Assembly: GCF_002933465.1 (NCBI RefSeq)
Contig: NZ_PSZE01000028.1
Span: forward strand, 1 to 64,000
Length of the DNA: 64,000 bases
Source: Nocardia nova
GTDB taxonomy: Bacteria > Actinomycetota > Actinomycetes > Mycobacteriales > Mycobacteriaceae
Direction of reading: 5' to 3'
Shown one piece after another: positions 16,640 to 26,325 of this stretch. The notes beneath the pieces are model-generated. The model did not search any database and had not been told where the DNA came from. It was given only the letters and a program-made list of their open reading frames with translations. The position numbers were made by a program, and so were the translations under genes. Position 1 is the first letter of the stretch. Every line of letters starts with the position of its first letter.

Positions 16640-17752
16640 ATGGACGAGCAGCATCAGGGCCGGCAATCGCGTCCGGCCCGCAGCGGGTGGCTGTCGGCGG
16701 TCGTCTTCGTGCTCGTCATGGCCCTGGTCGGCGCGGCATTTCTGGGCTATCGCGGGGATCTCCCGCACTGGGCGTTACCGGGGGGCCACGCCACGTCGGC
16801 GTTGTCGGGCCCGCCTGTGCCGCCGATGGATCCCGCGGCAGTGGCTTCGGCAGTCGAACCCGAATTGGTGAATATCAATGTCTCGATCCGGCCGAGCGGG
16901 ATGGGCGCGGCCGGCTCGGGCATCGTGCTCAGTCCGGACGGGGAGATTCTCACCAGTCATCACGTGGTGAAAGGGGCGGAGACCATCACCGTCGGCGATC
17001 TCGGCAACGGCGGGCACTATCCGGCGACGGTGCTCGGCTACGACTCCGATGCCGATATCGCCCTGCTGTCGCTGACCGGCGCGACGGCGCTGTCGGTGGC
17101 CCGCATCGGCAGTTCGGCCGGGGTCCGGGTCGGCGACCAGACGATGGCGATCGGCAATGCGGGCGGAACGGGGTCACCGACCGCGACACCGGGCACGATC
17201 ACCGCCCTCGATGCCTCGATCGTGGCGCGCGATGCCGCCGATCTGTCGCGGAAGGCGCTGATCGGGATGATCGAGGTGGCCGCGCCGGTGGTCTCGGGCC
17301 AGTCCGGCGGCGCACTGGTCGACCGGTCCGGCGCGGTGATCGGCGTGGTGACGGCCGCATCGGGAGAGCTTGCCCGCTCCGAGGGGCGGGCCAGCGGATA
17401 CGCGGTGCCCATCGATCGGGCGTTAGGCGTGGTGCGCCAGATCCGCACCGGTATTCCGACCGATACGGTCCACATCGGCCCGACCGCGACTCTCGGCGTA
17501 CTGACGTCCGATGCCAAACCCACCGGTGCCCGCGTGGACGTGGCGATCTACGGGCTGCCGGCCTTCACGGCCGGGGTGAATTCCGGCGAGGTGATCGTCG
17601 CGGTCGACGACACACCGGTCACCTCGGCCCAGACCCTCAAGGCAGCGCTCAACATGCGTCGGCCGGACGAGGTGATCCGGCTGGATGTGGTCGAGCCGGA
17701 CGGCACGCACCGCATGCTCGCGGTGACCCTGGTCGCCGGCCCGCCCAACTGA
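16640..17752 (+). CDS. Membrane-anchored HtrA-like serine protease with PDZ domain
   Basis: This 370-residue protein has one N-terminal transmembrane helix (WLSAVVFVLVMALVGAAFLGY), then an extracytoplasmic S1C trypsin-like domain and a C-terminal PDZ domain (from about TLGVLTSD to the end). The catalytic triad is visible: His in LTSHHVV, Asp in DSDADIALL and Ser in SGQSGGALVD. Such proteases degrade or monitor misfolded envelope proteins. The start at 16640 has GGGAG 5 nt upstream; the frame extends 21 codons further without support. It converges with the VKOR/DsbA pair, its stop abutting the VKOR stop, so disulfide formation and quality control lie side by side. Confidence 0.9.
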   Translation: MDEQHQGRQSRPARSGWLSAVVFVLVMALVGAAFLGYRGDLPHWALPGGHATSALSGPPVPPMDPAAVASAVEPELVNINVSIRPSGMGAAGSGIVLSPDGEILTSHHVVKGAETITVGDLGNGGHYPATVLGYDSDADIALLSLTGATALSVARIGSSAGVRVGDQTMAIGNAGGTGSPTATPGTITALDASIVARDAADLSRKALIGMIEVAAPVVSGQSGGALVDRSGAVIGVVTAASGELARSEGRASGYAVPIDRALGVVRQIRTGIPTDTVHIGPTATLGVLTSDAKPTGARVDVAIYGLPAFTAGVNSGEVIVAVDDTPVTSAQTLKAALNMRRPDEVIRLDVVEPDGTHRMLAVTLVAGPPN

Positions 17753-18319
17753 TCAGAACAGCGAGAGCCAGTAGTCCTGGAAGCGCAGGAAGACCAGCAG
17801 CAGCACGATCGCGTAGTAGACCACCACGATCGTCCACCGCCACTGCGCGATGATCCCGAGGATGCCACGGGCTCCACCCCACAGCTGGTCGGTGACCACC
17901 GCCAGGCAGACCGGCGTGAACGTCCACACCACCATGCAGTACGGGCACAGCGCGCCGATGCGGTAGAGGCTCTGGAAGATCAGCCAGAAGATGAAGCCCA
18001 TCCCGGCGATCAGGCCGATCCACAGCCCGCCCCAGAACCAGCGCGGCAGGGCCACACCGGCGACGGCGAGCACCGCGATGGTGACCGCTACGGAGAATCC
18101 GCTCACGCCGATGATCGGATTCGGGAATCCGAACACCGACGCCTGATGGGTCGCCATCACCGAACCACAGGACAGGATCGGGTTGATACTGCACGACGGC
18201 CGATAGGACGGATCCTTCAGCAGTTTGAAGTCTTCGATCGTCAACGTCACCGCGGCCAGCCAGCCCAGCAGGGTGCCGAGCAGGAGCAGCCACGCGGGGC
18301 GGGGCCGGACGGTGATCAC
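17753..18319 (-). CDS. Vitamin K epoxide reductase family protein
   Basis: This 188-residue integral membrane protein has four to five hydrophobic helices and the two conserved cysteine pairs of bacterial VKOR: CSINPILSC in the periplasmic loop and the active-site CPYC near residue 130. Bacterial VKOR reoxidises a DsbA partner and passes electrons to menaquinone. It starts at GTG 18319, overlapping the stop of the upstream dsbA-like gene by 4 bp (GTGA), so the pair is coupled. The arrangement matches Rv2969c-Rv2968c of M. tuberculosis. Confidence 0.93.
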   Translation of the reverse strand: MITVRPRPAWLLLLGTLLGWLAAVTLTIEDFKLLKDPSYRPSCSINPILSCGSVMATHQASVFGFPNPIIGVSGFSVAVTIAVLAVAGVALPRWFWGGLWIGLIAGMGFIFWLIFQSLYRIGALCPYCMVVWTFTPVCLAVVTDQLWGGARGILGIIAQWRWTIVVVYYAIVLLLVFLRFQDYWLSLF

Positions 18320-19104
18320 TTGGCCGCGGCCTCGATCACCGGGCGCAGACCGTCGGGCTGCATCAGCTGCTGCGAGCCGGTGATCTGCTTACCGTTCACA
18401 TACACCGTCGGCGTGGACTTGATGCCGCTGTTGAGCACGTCTTTGGTGGTCTTCTGCACGTACTTGTCGTACTTGTCCGAAGTGATGCACTCGGCCACGG
18501 CCGGATCGGTGTATCCGGCGGCCTGGGCGATCTGCACCAGCTTCTCGTCGGGCAGGCCGGTGCCGCCCTCCGGGGGCTGCTGGTCGTACATGGTGGTCAG
18601 CCACGGCAGGAACTTGGTCGGGTCGGAGCCGGCGACGCAGTAGGCGGCGTTGGCCGCGCGCGAGGAGTAGCGGGTGCCGCCCGAGGACTGGTCCAGGAAG
18701 GCGATGATGTTGTAGCGCACGCTGGCCGTGCCGGCGTTCACCGCATCCTCGATGGCCTTGGCGTTGGCGGTCTCGAACATCTTGCAGGCCGGGCACTGCA
18801 GGTCGGCGACGACGCGAATGTCGACCTTGGCGCCGGGCTTGCCGATCTTGATCTCGCCCTGGTCGGTGATCGAGCCGGTGACCGCGTCGGGCGAGGCCGG
18901 CTGCGCGGTGACCGAGGGCACCGGCCCGGTGTCGTTCTTGTTGGACTGTTTGACGGCGATGCTGATGCCGATGGCCGCAATGAGCGCGATCAGCACGGCC
19001 GCGACACCCACCTGAATCAGGATCGTGCGGCTGCGATCTCCGCCTCGCACCGCCGTCAGCGAGTTCTTCCCACGCGGATTCTTGCTCACCTCGGAGTTCA
19101 CCAC
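18316..19104 (-). CDS. DsbA-like membrane-tethered thiol oxidase
   Basis: The 262-residue protein has a basic N-terminus, one transmembrane anchor (IQVGVAAVLIALIAAIGISI), a Thr/Pro-rich linker and a thioredoxin-fold domain with helical insertion. The redox motif is CPAC in DLQCPACKMF, and the cis-proline loop is STPTVYVNG. A second cysteine pair (YCVAG and ECITS) is conserved in mycobacterial homologues. It introduces disulfides into exported proteins and is recharged by the coupled VKOR. Two GTG codons in a row (19104 and 19101) can serve as start; GGAAAGG upstream suits the second slightly better. Confidence 0.92.
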   Translation of the reverse strand: MVNSEVSKNPRGKNSLTAVRGGDRSRTILIQVGVAAVLIALIAAIGISIAVKQSNKNDTGPVPSVTAQPASPDAVTGSITDQGEIKIGKPGAKVDIRVVADLQCPACKMFETANAKAIEDAVNAGTASVRYNIIAFLDQSSGGTRYSSRAANAAYCVAGSDPTKFLPWLTTMYDQQPPEGGTGLPDEKLVQIAQAAGYTDPAVAECITSDKYDKYVQKTTKDVLNSGIKSTPTVYVNGKQITGSQQLMQPDGLRPVIEAAAK

Positions 19105-19345
19105 GCCTTTCCTGTGTTACGTGTCTGTGTGCGACTCGGTGTTGTGCGGCCGGGCGCCGCCTGCGATCGTACGGGCCGTCCGCCGCGCCGTCGCGGTGCC
19201 GCATCGCCGGCGGGCGGCCGCACAGGGCGCACTCGGCACCACATGATTCCCTCTCAACCTGAGAGATCGCCGAGATTCGGGCCGAAATTTTCGCGGTGGT
19301 GACCGGCGTCTCCGTGCGGATCGGGCGTCGATCGAGCCGTGCCGA

Positions 19346-20194
19346 TCAGCTCGCGGCGAGCCGCGCCTTCTCGGCATCGATGTCGAACTGCGGGGCGGGC
19401 CAGCTCAGCTTCAGACCGCCCAGCGCATCGATGAGCAGTTCGGTGACGGCCAGCCGGGCGAACCACTTCCGGTCGGCGGGAACGACGTACCACGGCGCGT
19501 GGTCGGTATCGGTGCGGCTCAGTACGTCCTGATAGGCCTGCTGATATTCGGGCCAGAGGGCGCGGTCGTCGACATCGCTCGGGTCGTACTTCCAGTATTT
19601 GTCCGAGCGTTCCAGCCGTTCGCCGAGCCGGCGCTTCTGTTCCTCCAGCGAGACGAACATCGCGACCTTGACGATCGTCGTGCCCGCTTCGGTGATTTCT
19701 TGTTCGAACCGATTGATCTCGTCGTAGCGCGGCTCCCATTCCGCGCGCGGCACCAGGTTCTGCACCCGCACCACGAGGACGTCCTCGTAATGCGAGCGGT
19801 CGAAGACACCGATCTGACCGCCGGCCGGCAGCCGGTGGCGGATTCGCCACAGATAGTGGTGCCGGCGTTCCTCCTCGGTGGGAACTCCGAAGGCGGCATG
19901 GCGCACCCCCTGCGGGTCGACCATGCCGATCACGTGCCGCACCACGCCGCCCTTCCCCGCGGTGTCCATACCCTGCAGGATGAGCAGCAGGTTGCGGTGG
20001 TCACCCGAGCGGCCGTTCGCGAACAGCATCTCCTGCAGCTCCGACAGCACCCGGCCGCGTTCGGGCAGCAATTGCTCGCCGAGTTTCTTGTCGCCGGTGA
20101 ATCCGGGCGTCGCGGATAGGTCGTAGGAATCGAGCCGGACCCCGGCGGCTCGCAACGCGGTGGTGGCAGGTTCGGTCCACGGAGATTTCGCCAT
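19346..20194 (-). CDS. ppk2: Polyphosphate kinase 2
   Basis: This 282-residue PPK2-family enzyme transfers phosphate between polyphosphate and nucleotides. Walker A is GMDTAGKGG near residue 74, the lid segment contains RRHHYLWR, and Walker B is FDRSHYEDVLV. The C-terminal WYVVPADRKWFARL is also diagnostic. The length suits single-domain class I PPK2. A 240-bp gap without a recognised gene separates it from the dsbA-like gene; it holds a small palindrome, CTCTCA-ACC-TGAGAG, at 19251-19265. The polyphosphate link recurs with the exopolyphosphatase-like gene at 57248. Confidence 0.93.
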   Translation of the reverse strand: MAKSPWTEPATTALRAAGVRLDSYDLSATPGFTGDKKLGEQLLPERGRVLSELQEMLFANGRSGDHRNLLLILQGMDTAGKGGVVRHVIGMVDPQGVRHAAFGVPTEEERRHHYLWRIRHRLPAGGQIGVFDRSHYEDVLVVRVQNLVPRAEWEPRYDEINRFEQEITEAGTTIVKVAMFVSLEEQKRRLGERLERSDKYWKYDPSDVDDRALWPEYQQAYQDVLSRTDTDHAPWYVVPADRKWFARLAVTELLIDALGGLKLSWPAPQFDIDAEKARLAAS

Positions 20195-20247
20195 AACCGT
20201 CGAGTATGGTCGGCAGCCCGGCAGCCGGGTGGTGATCGTGCCGTGAG

Positions 20248-20973
20248 TCAGCCGATTCCGGCCAGTCTCGTCAACTGTGCGGCGAATTCGGCGTCGTCGA
20301 CCGGGGTCAGCACCAGCTCGGCGGCCGTGGTGAGCAGATAACGTCCGTCACCGGTGATGTCGAGCCAGGTGCGATGCCGCGTCGGCGGCGACATGGGATT
20401 GTCGGGTGCGACGGTGACGGTGACGAATCCGCGCGCGTCGACCGGGGCGCGCAGCGTGCGGCGGAAACGGGCGACGCCCGGATCCGGCGGTGTGTCGACA
20501 TCGCCGCCGGGCCGGGCGTCGGTCCCGATGTCGAGCACCGCGTGCTGCGGTTCGCGCATCGGCCCGCATGTGCCCGCCGGCGCCGAGCCGATCGCGGCCA
20601 CCAGCCGTTCGCCGAGCCCGCGCGCGTGGCAGACGGCGACCGTGACGGCGTCGGGCCGCGCGATCAGCAACCCCGCGTGCCGGTGGACGACGGCGGCGAA
20701 GGCGAGGATCAGTTCCGGCTCGTCCGCCGGGGTGGAGCGCCGGCCGGAGACGGTGATCGTGGTGGCGTCCGGCCGGGTGCACAGCAGCAGTGCGGCGGTG
20801 AGATCCGGGTCGGTGTTGCGCGCATAGCGGGTGCGCAAACCCAGTGCGGCATATTCGGATTCGGTGCGCACGGTGGATCCCGGGATCATGTTCACCGGAT
20901 AGGGGCGGCGGTCGAGATCGGTTTCGGTGGCCCAGACGTGGGCGAACTCGTCCGGCGTCAGCACCCACTTCAC
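20248..20973 (-). CDS. EspG-family ESX secretion-associated protein
   Basis: The 241-residue protein begins KWVLTPDEFAHVW, the usual opening of EspG chaperones, which bind PE/PPE-type substrates of type VII secretion systems in the cytosol. The rest fits the alternating beta/helix pattern of EspG, with EPELILAFAAVVHRHAG and a conserved PVDARGFVTV stretch. It starts at GTG 20973, whose G is the last base of the upstream gene's TAG stop, so the genes are coupled. No EccB, EccC, EccD or MycP genes are in the window; the substrate set must use a machine encoded elsewhere. Confidence 0.8.
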   Translation of the reverse strand: MKWVLTPDEFAHVWATETDLDRRPYPVNMIPGSTVRTESEYAALGLRTRYARNTDPDLTAALLLCTRPDATTITVSGRRSTPADEPELILAFAAVVHRHAGLLIARPDAVTVAVCHARGLGERLVAAIGSAPAGTCGPMREPQHAVLDIGTDARPGGDVDTPPDPGVARFRRTLRAPVDARGFVTVTVAPDNPMSPPTRHRTWLDITGDGRYLLTTAAELVLTPVDDAEFAAQLTRLAGIG

Positions 20974-21545
20974 TACGGGTGACCCCCACCCGAATCCGGC
21001 CGGGGCGCGGGAACGAAGCGCGGCACCCGATCACCGGAGGCGACCAGGGTGCTGTTGTAGCGGAAGGTCATGATGTCGCGGGCGTCGGCCAGGGCCGCGG
21101 CGGCGGCGACGTCGTGGGTCATCCGGCGGGCGCCGCCGTGCACCACCTCGGCGACCGGATCGGGCAGCGGAATGTAGTTCGGCGGCGCGGGCAGGGCGTC
21201 CCGAATGGATTGCGCCGCTTCGGCATCGGACTCCAGCAGTTGCCGCAGCCGGGCGCAGACTTCAGCGGCGGCGGCGCCTCGTTCGACGAACGCCGCCGTC
21301 GCGGGTTCGGCCGCCGCACGGGATCGCCCGGACCAATGCTCGAATTCGGCGTGCGTGGCCTCGGCGAAGAACCGGAATGCCGCGGCGACGGCGTCGGCCT
21401 GTTGTTGCCAGGCCGCGGCCGCCGCACCGAGCGCGGCCGGGTCCAGTGCCTCGTGCACCAGCTCCCACAGTTGCCGGTGGCTGTAGGAGCCGTACACCTC
21501 CCGATCCGCGACGAAGGGCGGATCGAAGTGGGATGCGTCGGTCAC
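20973..21545 (-). CDS. PPE-like ESX substrate candidate
   Basis: The 190-residue, alanine-rich, almost wholly helical protein has YSHRQLWELVHEALDPAALGAAAAAW and a HWSG turn between two long helices, resembling the helical hairpin of PPE/WXG proteins that ends in a W-x-G bend. After the hairpin a Pro-rich segment (PAPPNYIPLPDP) and a short tail follow. It lies between a smaller helical protein and an EspG chaperone with a 1-bp gap and a 1-bp overlap, as expected for a PE/PPE-EspG set. The start is GTG 21545. Assignment as a secreted substrate is inference from fold pattern and context. Confidence 0.65.
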   Translation of the reverse strand: MTDASHFDPPFVADREVYGSYSHRQLWELVHEALDPAALGAAAAAWQQQADAVAAAFRFFAEATHAEFEHWSGRSRAAAEPATAAFVERGAAAAEVCARLRQLLESDAEAAQSIRDALPAPPNYIPLPDPVAEVVHGGARRMTHDVAAAAALADARDIMTFRYNSTLVASGDRVPRFVPAPRPDSGGGHP

Positions 21546-21546
21546 T

Positions 21547-21933
21547 TCAGGCTCCCGGCTCGGGCCGGATCAGCGCCAGCGCCGCGCGGTTGGCGGCCTC
21601 CGCCTCGTCGAAGTGTTTCCCCGCGGCCAGGTAGGCGGCCTTGAACAGCAGTGCTGTCTGCTGGAACGAGAGGACGGTCTCGAGGAATTCGCCGCCCTTG
21701 CGGGAGAATCCGCGCGCCAGGGCCCGGCCGGAAGCGAGTTCGCCGAAGCCGCGCACCGCGGTCGGTACGGCGCCGCCGCTGCGAGCGGCATGGAGGTCCT
21801 CGACGAGGCGGTCGCAGGCCGCCGCGAGATTGCGGGCGGTGTCTTCGGCGATCTCGAACACCTCCGCTCCGGAACCTGTCGCCGCGGCGTACAACTCGCG
21901 CGCCAGATGCTGACCGGTCTCCGGAATCGGCAC
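21547..21933 (-). CDS. Small helical protein, WXG100/PE-like partner candidate
   Basis: This 128-residue helical protein is first in the EspG operon. It starts VPIPETGQHLARELYAAATG and ends with FKAAYLAAGKHFDEAEAANRAAL. No WXG motif is evident, but size, helicity and position beside the PPE-like gene suggest a heterodimer partner. The frame reaches 22068, but GTG 21933 is chosen because GGAAGGGG lies about 9 nt upstream and the extra N-terminal codons look non-coding. The stop is one base before the next start. Function is inferred from context only. Confidence 0.55.
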   Translation of the reverse strand: MPIPETGQHLARELYAAATGSGAEVFEIAEDTARNLAAACDRLVEDLHAARSGGAVPTAVRGFGELASGRALARGFSRKGGEFLETVLSFQQTALLFKAAYLAAGKHFDEAEAANRAALALIRPEPGA

Positions 21934-22098
21934 CGTGATGAACCCCTTCCGCCCGAGAGTTTCCCTCGGCGAGCTTACCCGAGCAGCCGGACGCGCGGCG
22001 ACGCGTTGTGCATATGCACATCGATGAGCGCGAGAATGCGTAAATCGCTGTGGCGCTGCCTGTTTCACGGAGCTGGCTGTTTCGAGGCGCTGCCGGCC

Positions 22099-22326
22099 TC
22101 AGGCGGCGTCGGCGGCGCGGGCGCTGACGTCCTGCAGCAGGCCGTGCACTTCCTGCTCGATATCCACCAGCCCGTATTCGGCGAACAGTTTCGGGAAAGT
22201 ATCGAGGTCGAATACGCGGAGCCCGCCCGCCCCGCCGACCGCGTTCGAGACCTGCCCCACCCAGCCCCGCGGGCGATGACTGGTGCCGATCGCGATGCGG
22301 CCGCTGGTGCGGCGTGCGAGATTCAC
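22099..22326 (-). pseudogene. C-terminal remnant of a class I methyltransferase
   Basis: The 75-codon frame contains GGLRVFDLDTFPKLFAEYG and VDIEQEVHGLLQDVSARAA, the usual final strand pair of SAM-dependent methyltransferases. The nucleotide-binding motifs are missing. Its GTG start overlaps the stop of the preceding DUF4873 remnant by 4 bp, which could be coincidence. It is unlikely to be catalytic. Confidence 0.5.
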
Positions 22327-22574
22327 CGGGTCATCCTCGGGTCGAGGTCGTCTACTGTCGAGATCCGATACGGCGGTGCGCTGTGCCCGATGAGCCGCAG
22401 TCGCCCCCGGAAGTCGCGATCACCCAGGATCGCGGCCGCGGCGCCTTCGGTGGTCCGCAACTCGACGCGCTGTTTCCGAGTGCCGGCCGCCGCATTCAGC
22501 GCCGCATCCGGATCGACGCGTCCGTACCAGCGGTAGATGCCGTCGATCGGCTGGCGACGGCCGCGCAGCCGCAC
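22323..22574 (-). pseudogene. C-terminal remnant of a DUF4873 domain
   Basis: The frame reads RLRGRRQPIDGIYRWYGRV and later LRTTEGAAAAILGDRDFRG and HSAPPYRIS, the second half of the DUF4873 domain found alone or fused to flavin monooxygenases. Homology continues a few codons upstream of 22574 (TVRV) and then ends at the 3' end of the neighbouring reductase gene, so the first half of the domain is lost. It could still be translated as 83 residues. Confidence 0.55.
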
Positions 22575-22608
22575 CCGAACGGTCCTGTGTCGCAGGCTCT
22601 TCCGTCGT

Positions 22609-23856
22609 TCAGACCCGTTCCACCCCGATGGTCATCCCGGCCCGCCGCAGGCGATCGGTGAGGGGGTCGCCCATGGCGGAGGCGGGCGTGAGGATGCCGG
22701 CCAGTTCCGGGAGTTCGTCGAACGCCAGGCACAGTCCGGCCTCGCCCAGCATCACCGAGGTGGCCTGGTGACCCGGGTCGCCCTGTCCGGAGAAGGTGCA
22801 GACGTACCGTGCGCCCGAGGTGGTGTCGGCGAAGGTCTTCATGGTGAACCAGCCACTGCGGCGGGCCTGCTCGCCGGGGCCGGTGCCCGGCTTCGGCAGG
22901 ATCCGGTCCAGGAGCCGGCGCCCCACCGACACGCGGGAGAGCAGGGCGCCGGCGGTCATGGTGGCGACGATGCCACCCGCCATGCCCGCGGCGACCAGCG
23001 GTGCCGCCGGCGAGCTTCCGGCGCTCATCACCTCGCGATAGCGGAAGTTCTTGCCGTACACCCAGCCCAGCAGGCCGTTGCTGCGCCGCACGACCTTGGT
23101 GTTGTGCGCGGCCATCACGAAGGTGGCGACCCAGCCGTCGAGGCTGGGGTCGATGGCCGAGGCGCGCGAGAGAGCCTGATCGGACTGCCGGCCCACCTCG
23201 GGTTCCATCGACTTGTCGGGGCTCAGCGAATACGGGTGCGAGAGCACCGAACCCTTGGCCGGATCGGTGGCGATGGCCTCCATCATCGCCCGCCCGGAGT
23301 CGATGGTGCCGCCGCTGGCGCCGCCCTTGAGCCACGCCACCAGGGTGGTGTCGGTGAGCTCCCCGGTGTTGTCCTCGACCGACCGGCGGTAGAGCCGATA
23401 TACGCTCAGATCGGACGGAATCGAGTCGTAGCCACAGGAATTCACGATTTTCGCGCCGGTTTCGGCGGCCCGCTCGCCGAACCGATCGATACATTCGCGG
23501 ATGAACAGCGGCTCGCCGGTGAGATCCGCGTAGTGGGTGCCGGCGTTCGCGCAGGACTGGGCCAGTGGCAGGCCGTACCGCAGATACGGGCCCACGGTGG
23601 TGACCACGACCTTGGTTCGGGCCGCCAGCGCGTCCAGTGCCGCCTGGTCGGAGGAATCAGCGACCAGCAGCGGCCAGATCGCCGCCCCGCCCCCGAGTTC
23701 GTCGCGCACCGCGGTGAGTTTCTCCGGTGAGCGGCCCGCGAGGGCGATCCGCGCATCGGCGGGGGCGGCCTCGGCCAGATACTGCGCGGTCAGCCGGCCG
23801 ACGAACCCCGTCGCGCCGAACAGTACGAGGTCGAATTCCCTGTCGGTCATGCCCAT
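22609..23856 (-). CDS. Saccharopine-dehydrogenase-like trans-acting enoyl reductase
   Basis: The 415-residue protein has an N-terminal Rossmann fold (DLVLFGATGFVGRLTA), the segment VVVTTVGPYLRYG and the characteristic CGYDSIPSDLSVYRLYRRSVED shared with M. tuberculosis Rv2953, the trans-acting enoyl reductase of phthiocerol lipid synthesis, and with Rv2449c. It probably reduces a lipid-linked double bond with NADPH. A hydrophobic stretch (APLVAAGMAGGIVATMTAGALL) may contact membrane. No polyketide synthase is adjacent, so the substrate is open. Start ATG at 23856, or 23850; neither has a strong ribosome binding site. Confidence 0.85.
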   Translation of the reverse strand: MGMTDREFDLVLFGATGFVGRLTAQYLAEAAPADARIALAGRSPEKLTAVRDELGGGAAIWPLLVADSSDQAALDALAARTKVVVTTVGPYLRYGLPLAQSCANAGTHYADLTGEPLFIRECIDRFGERAAETGAKIVNSCGYDSIPSDLSVYRLYRRSVEDNTGELTDTTLVAWLKGGASGGTIDSGRAMMEAIATDPAKGSVLSHPYSLSPDKSMEPEVGRQSDQALSRASAIDPSLDGWVATFVMAAHNTKVVRRSNGLLGWVYGKNFRYREVMSAGSSPAAPLVAAGMAGGIVATMTAGALLSRVSVGRRLLDRILPKPGTGPGEQARRSGWFTMKTFADTTSGARYVCTFSGQGDPGHQATSVMLGEAGLCLAFDELPELAGILTPASAMGDPLTDRLRRAGMTIGVERV

Positions 23857-23876
23857 CCCATTCTCGTGGTGGCCGA

Positions 23877-25319
<1,443 letters not shown>

Positions 25320-25418
25320 TGATGACCTCCGTTGATCCCCCGCCTGGCCGGTCTTCAGCGTAGCCAAGCACGAGCCGTCGGCCCAGAGACGGCGAGCACG
25401 GATTCCCTCGCGGGCGAA

Positions 25419-26141
25419 TCAGCCCAGGCCGGCCTCGGGAAGTTCGTGTGGCACGGCGTTGAACTTCTCCGGCGAACCACCCGCGCGGACCATGCCCTCG
25501 ATGGCGCTCCACACCATCATCGCCAGGTGGTCGAGCATGCGATCGGCCGACATCGAACGGTTGCTGATCCACCAGTCGGTGGCGAGCTGCACGCCGCCGA
25601 CGATCACGTACGAATACAGCAGCACACCCTCGGTGTCGACGCCGCGATCGAACGCCTTGGTCCGCACCACCACCGAGACCACGTCGGCGAACAGCTTCTC
25701 GAAATCGGCGAGGCTGGACTTGTCGGTGGTCGAGCCGTTGCCCATGATGAAGCGGTAGACGTCGATATCGGCCTCGACGGTGTGCACATAGGCGGCCAGG
25801 GTGTTGCGGACGAGCTGATATTCGTCGGCGTCGTCGCTGATCGCCTCGTAGATCCGCGGCATCAGCGTGGTCTCGATGAACCGCTCCATGGTGGCGCGGG
25901 TCAGATCGGACTTGTCCGAGAAGTAGCGGTAGAGGACGGTTTTGGATACGCCGATCTCCGCGGCGATCTCGTCCATCCCGATATCGCCGCCGCGTTTGCG
26001 GATGGCGGCGAGGGTGCCGTCGACGAGTTCTTCCCTGCGGTCGATCTTGTGCTGATGCCAGCGCCGTTTGCGACCGTCCACCCGGCCGGGGCGCACCGCG
26101 GGGGTGTCGACGGCAGCGCTCGCGGCACGATGTGTGGTCAT
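25419..26141 (-). CDS. TetR-family transcriptional regulator
   Basis: The 240-residue repressor has a long basic N-terminus (GRKRRWHQHKIDRREELVDG), then the helix-turn-helix IGMDEIAAEIGVSKTVLYRYFSDKSDL at about residues 53-79, and a helical ligand domain. ATG 26141 has AGGAG 11 nt upstream. It diverges from the DUF445 gene with 184 bp between. No clear palindrome was found in that gap, so its target and ligand are unknown. It resembles mycobacterial regulators of lipid metabolism located by Rv0472c. Confidence 0.88.
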   Translation of the reverse strand: MTTHRAASAAVDTPAVRPGRVDGRKRRWHQHKIDRREELVDGTLAAIRKRGGDIGMDEIAAEIGVSKTVLYRYFSDKSDLTRATMERFIETTLMPRIYEAISDDADEYQLVRNTLAAYVHTVEADIDVYRFIMGNGSTTDKSSLADFEKLFADVVSVVVRTKAFDRGVDTEGVLLYSYVIVGGVQLATDWWISNRSMSADRMLDHLAMMVWSAIEGMVRAGGSPEKFNAVPHELPEAGLG

Positions 26142-26325
26142 GCTCGAGGGGACTCCTGGATCCGGGGATATGGGCACCACCAGCTTAAGTCCTTCGCCGA
26201 GGTGATGTTCCCGGTTCGCCGGGTGGGCCGGCTCTCGGCCCCGGGGGTGTTCGCCCGCGGCGGGGACGGGCGCGGGGTGAGCGGGCGCACGCCGGCGGCG
26301 CCGATATTCCAGCCAGAATGGGGAT

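Noticed and set aside
19251..19265. CTCTCA-ACC-TGAGAG palindrome as a glycine or TPP riboswitch part
   Set aside because: The other conserved blocks of those riboswitches are missing and the downstream genes do not fit; it remains a short palindrome.
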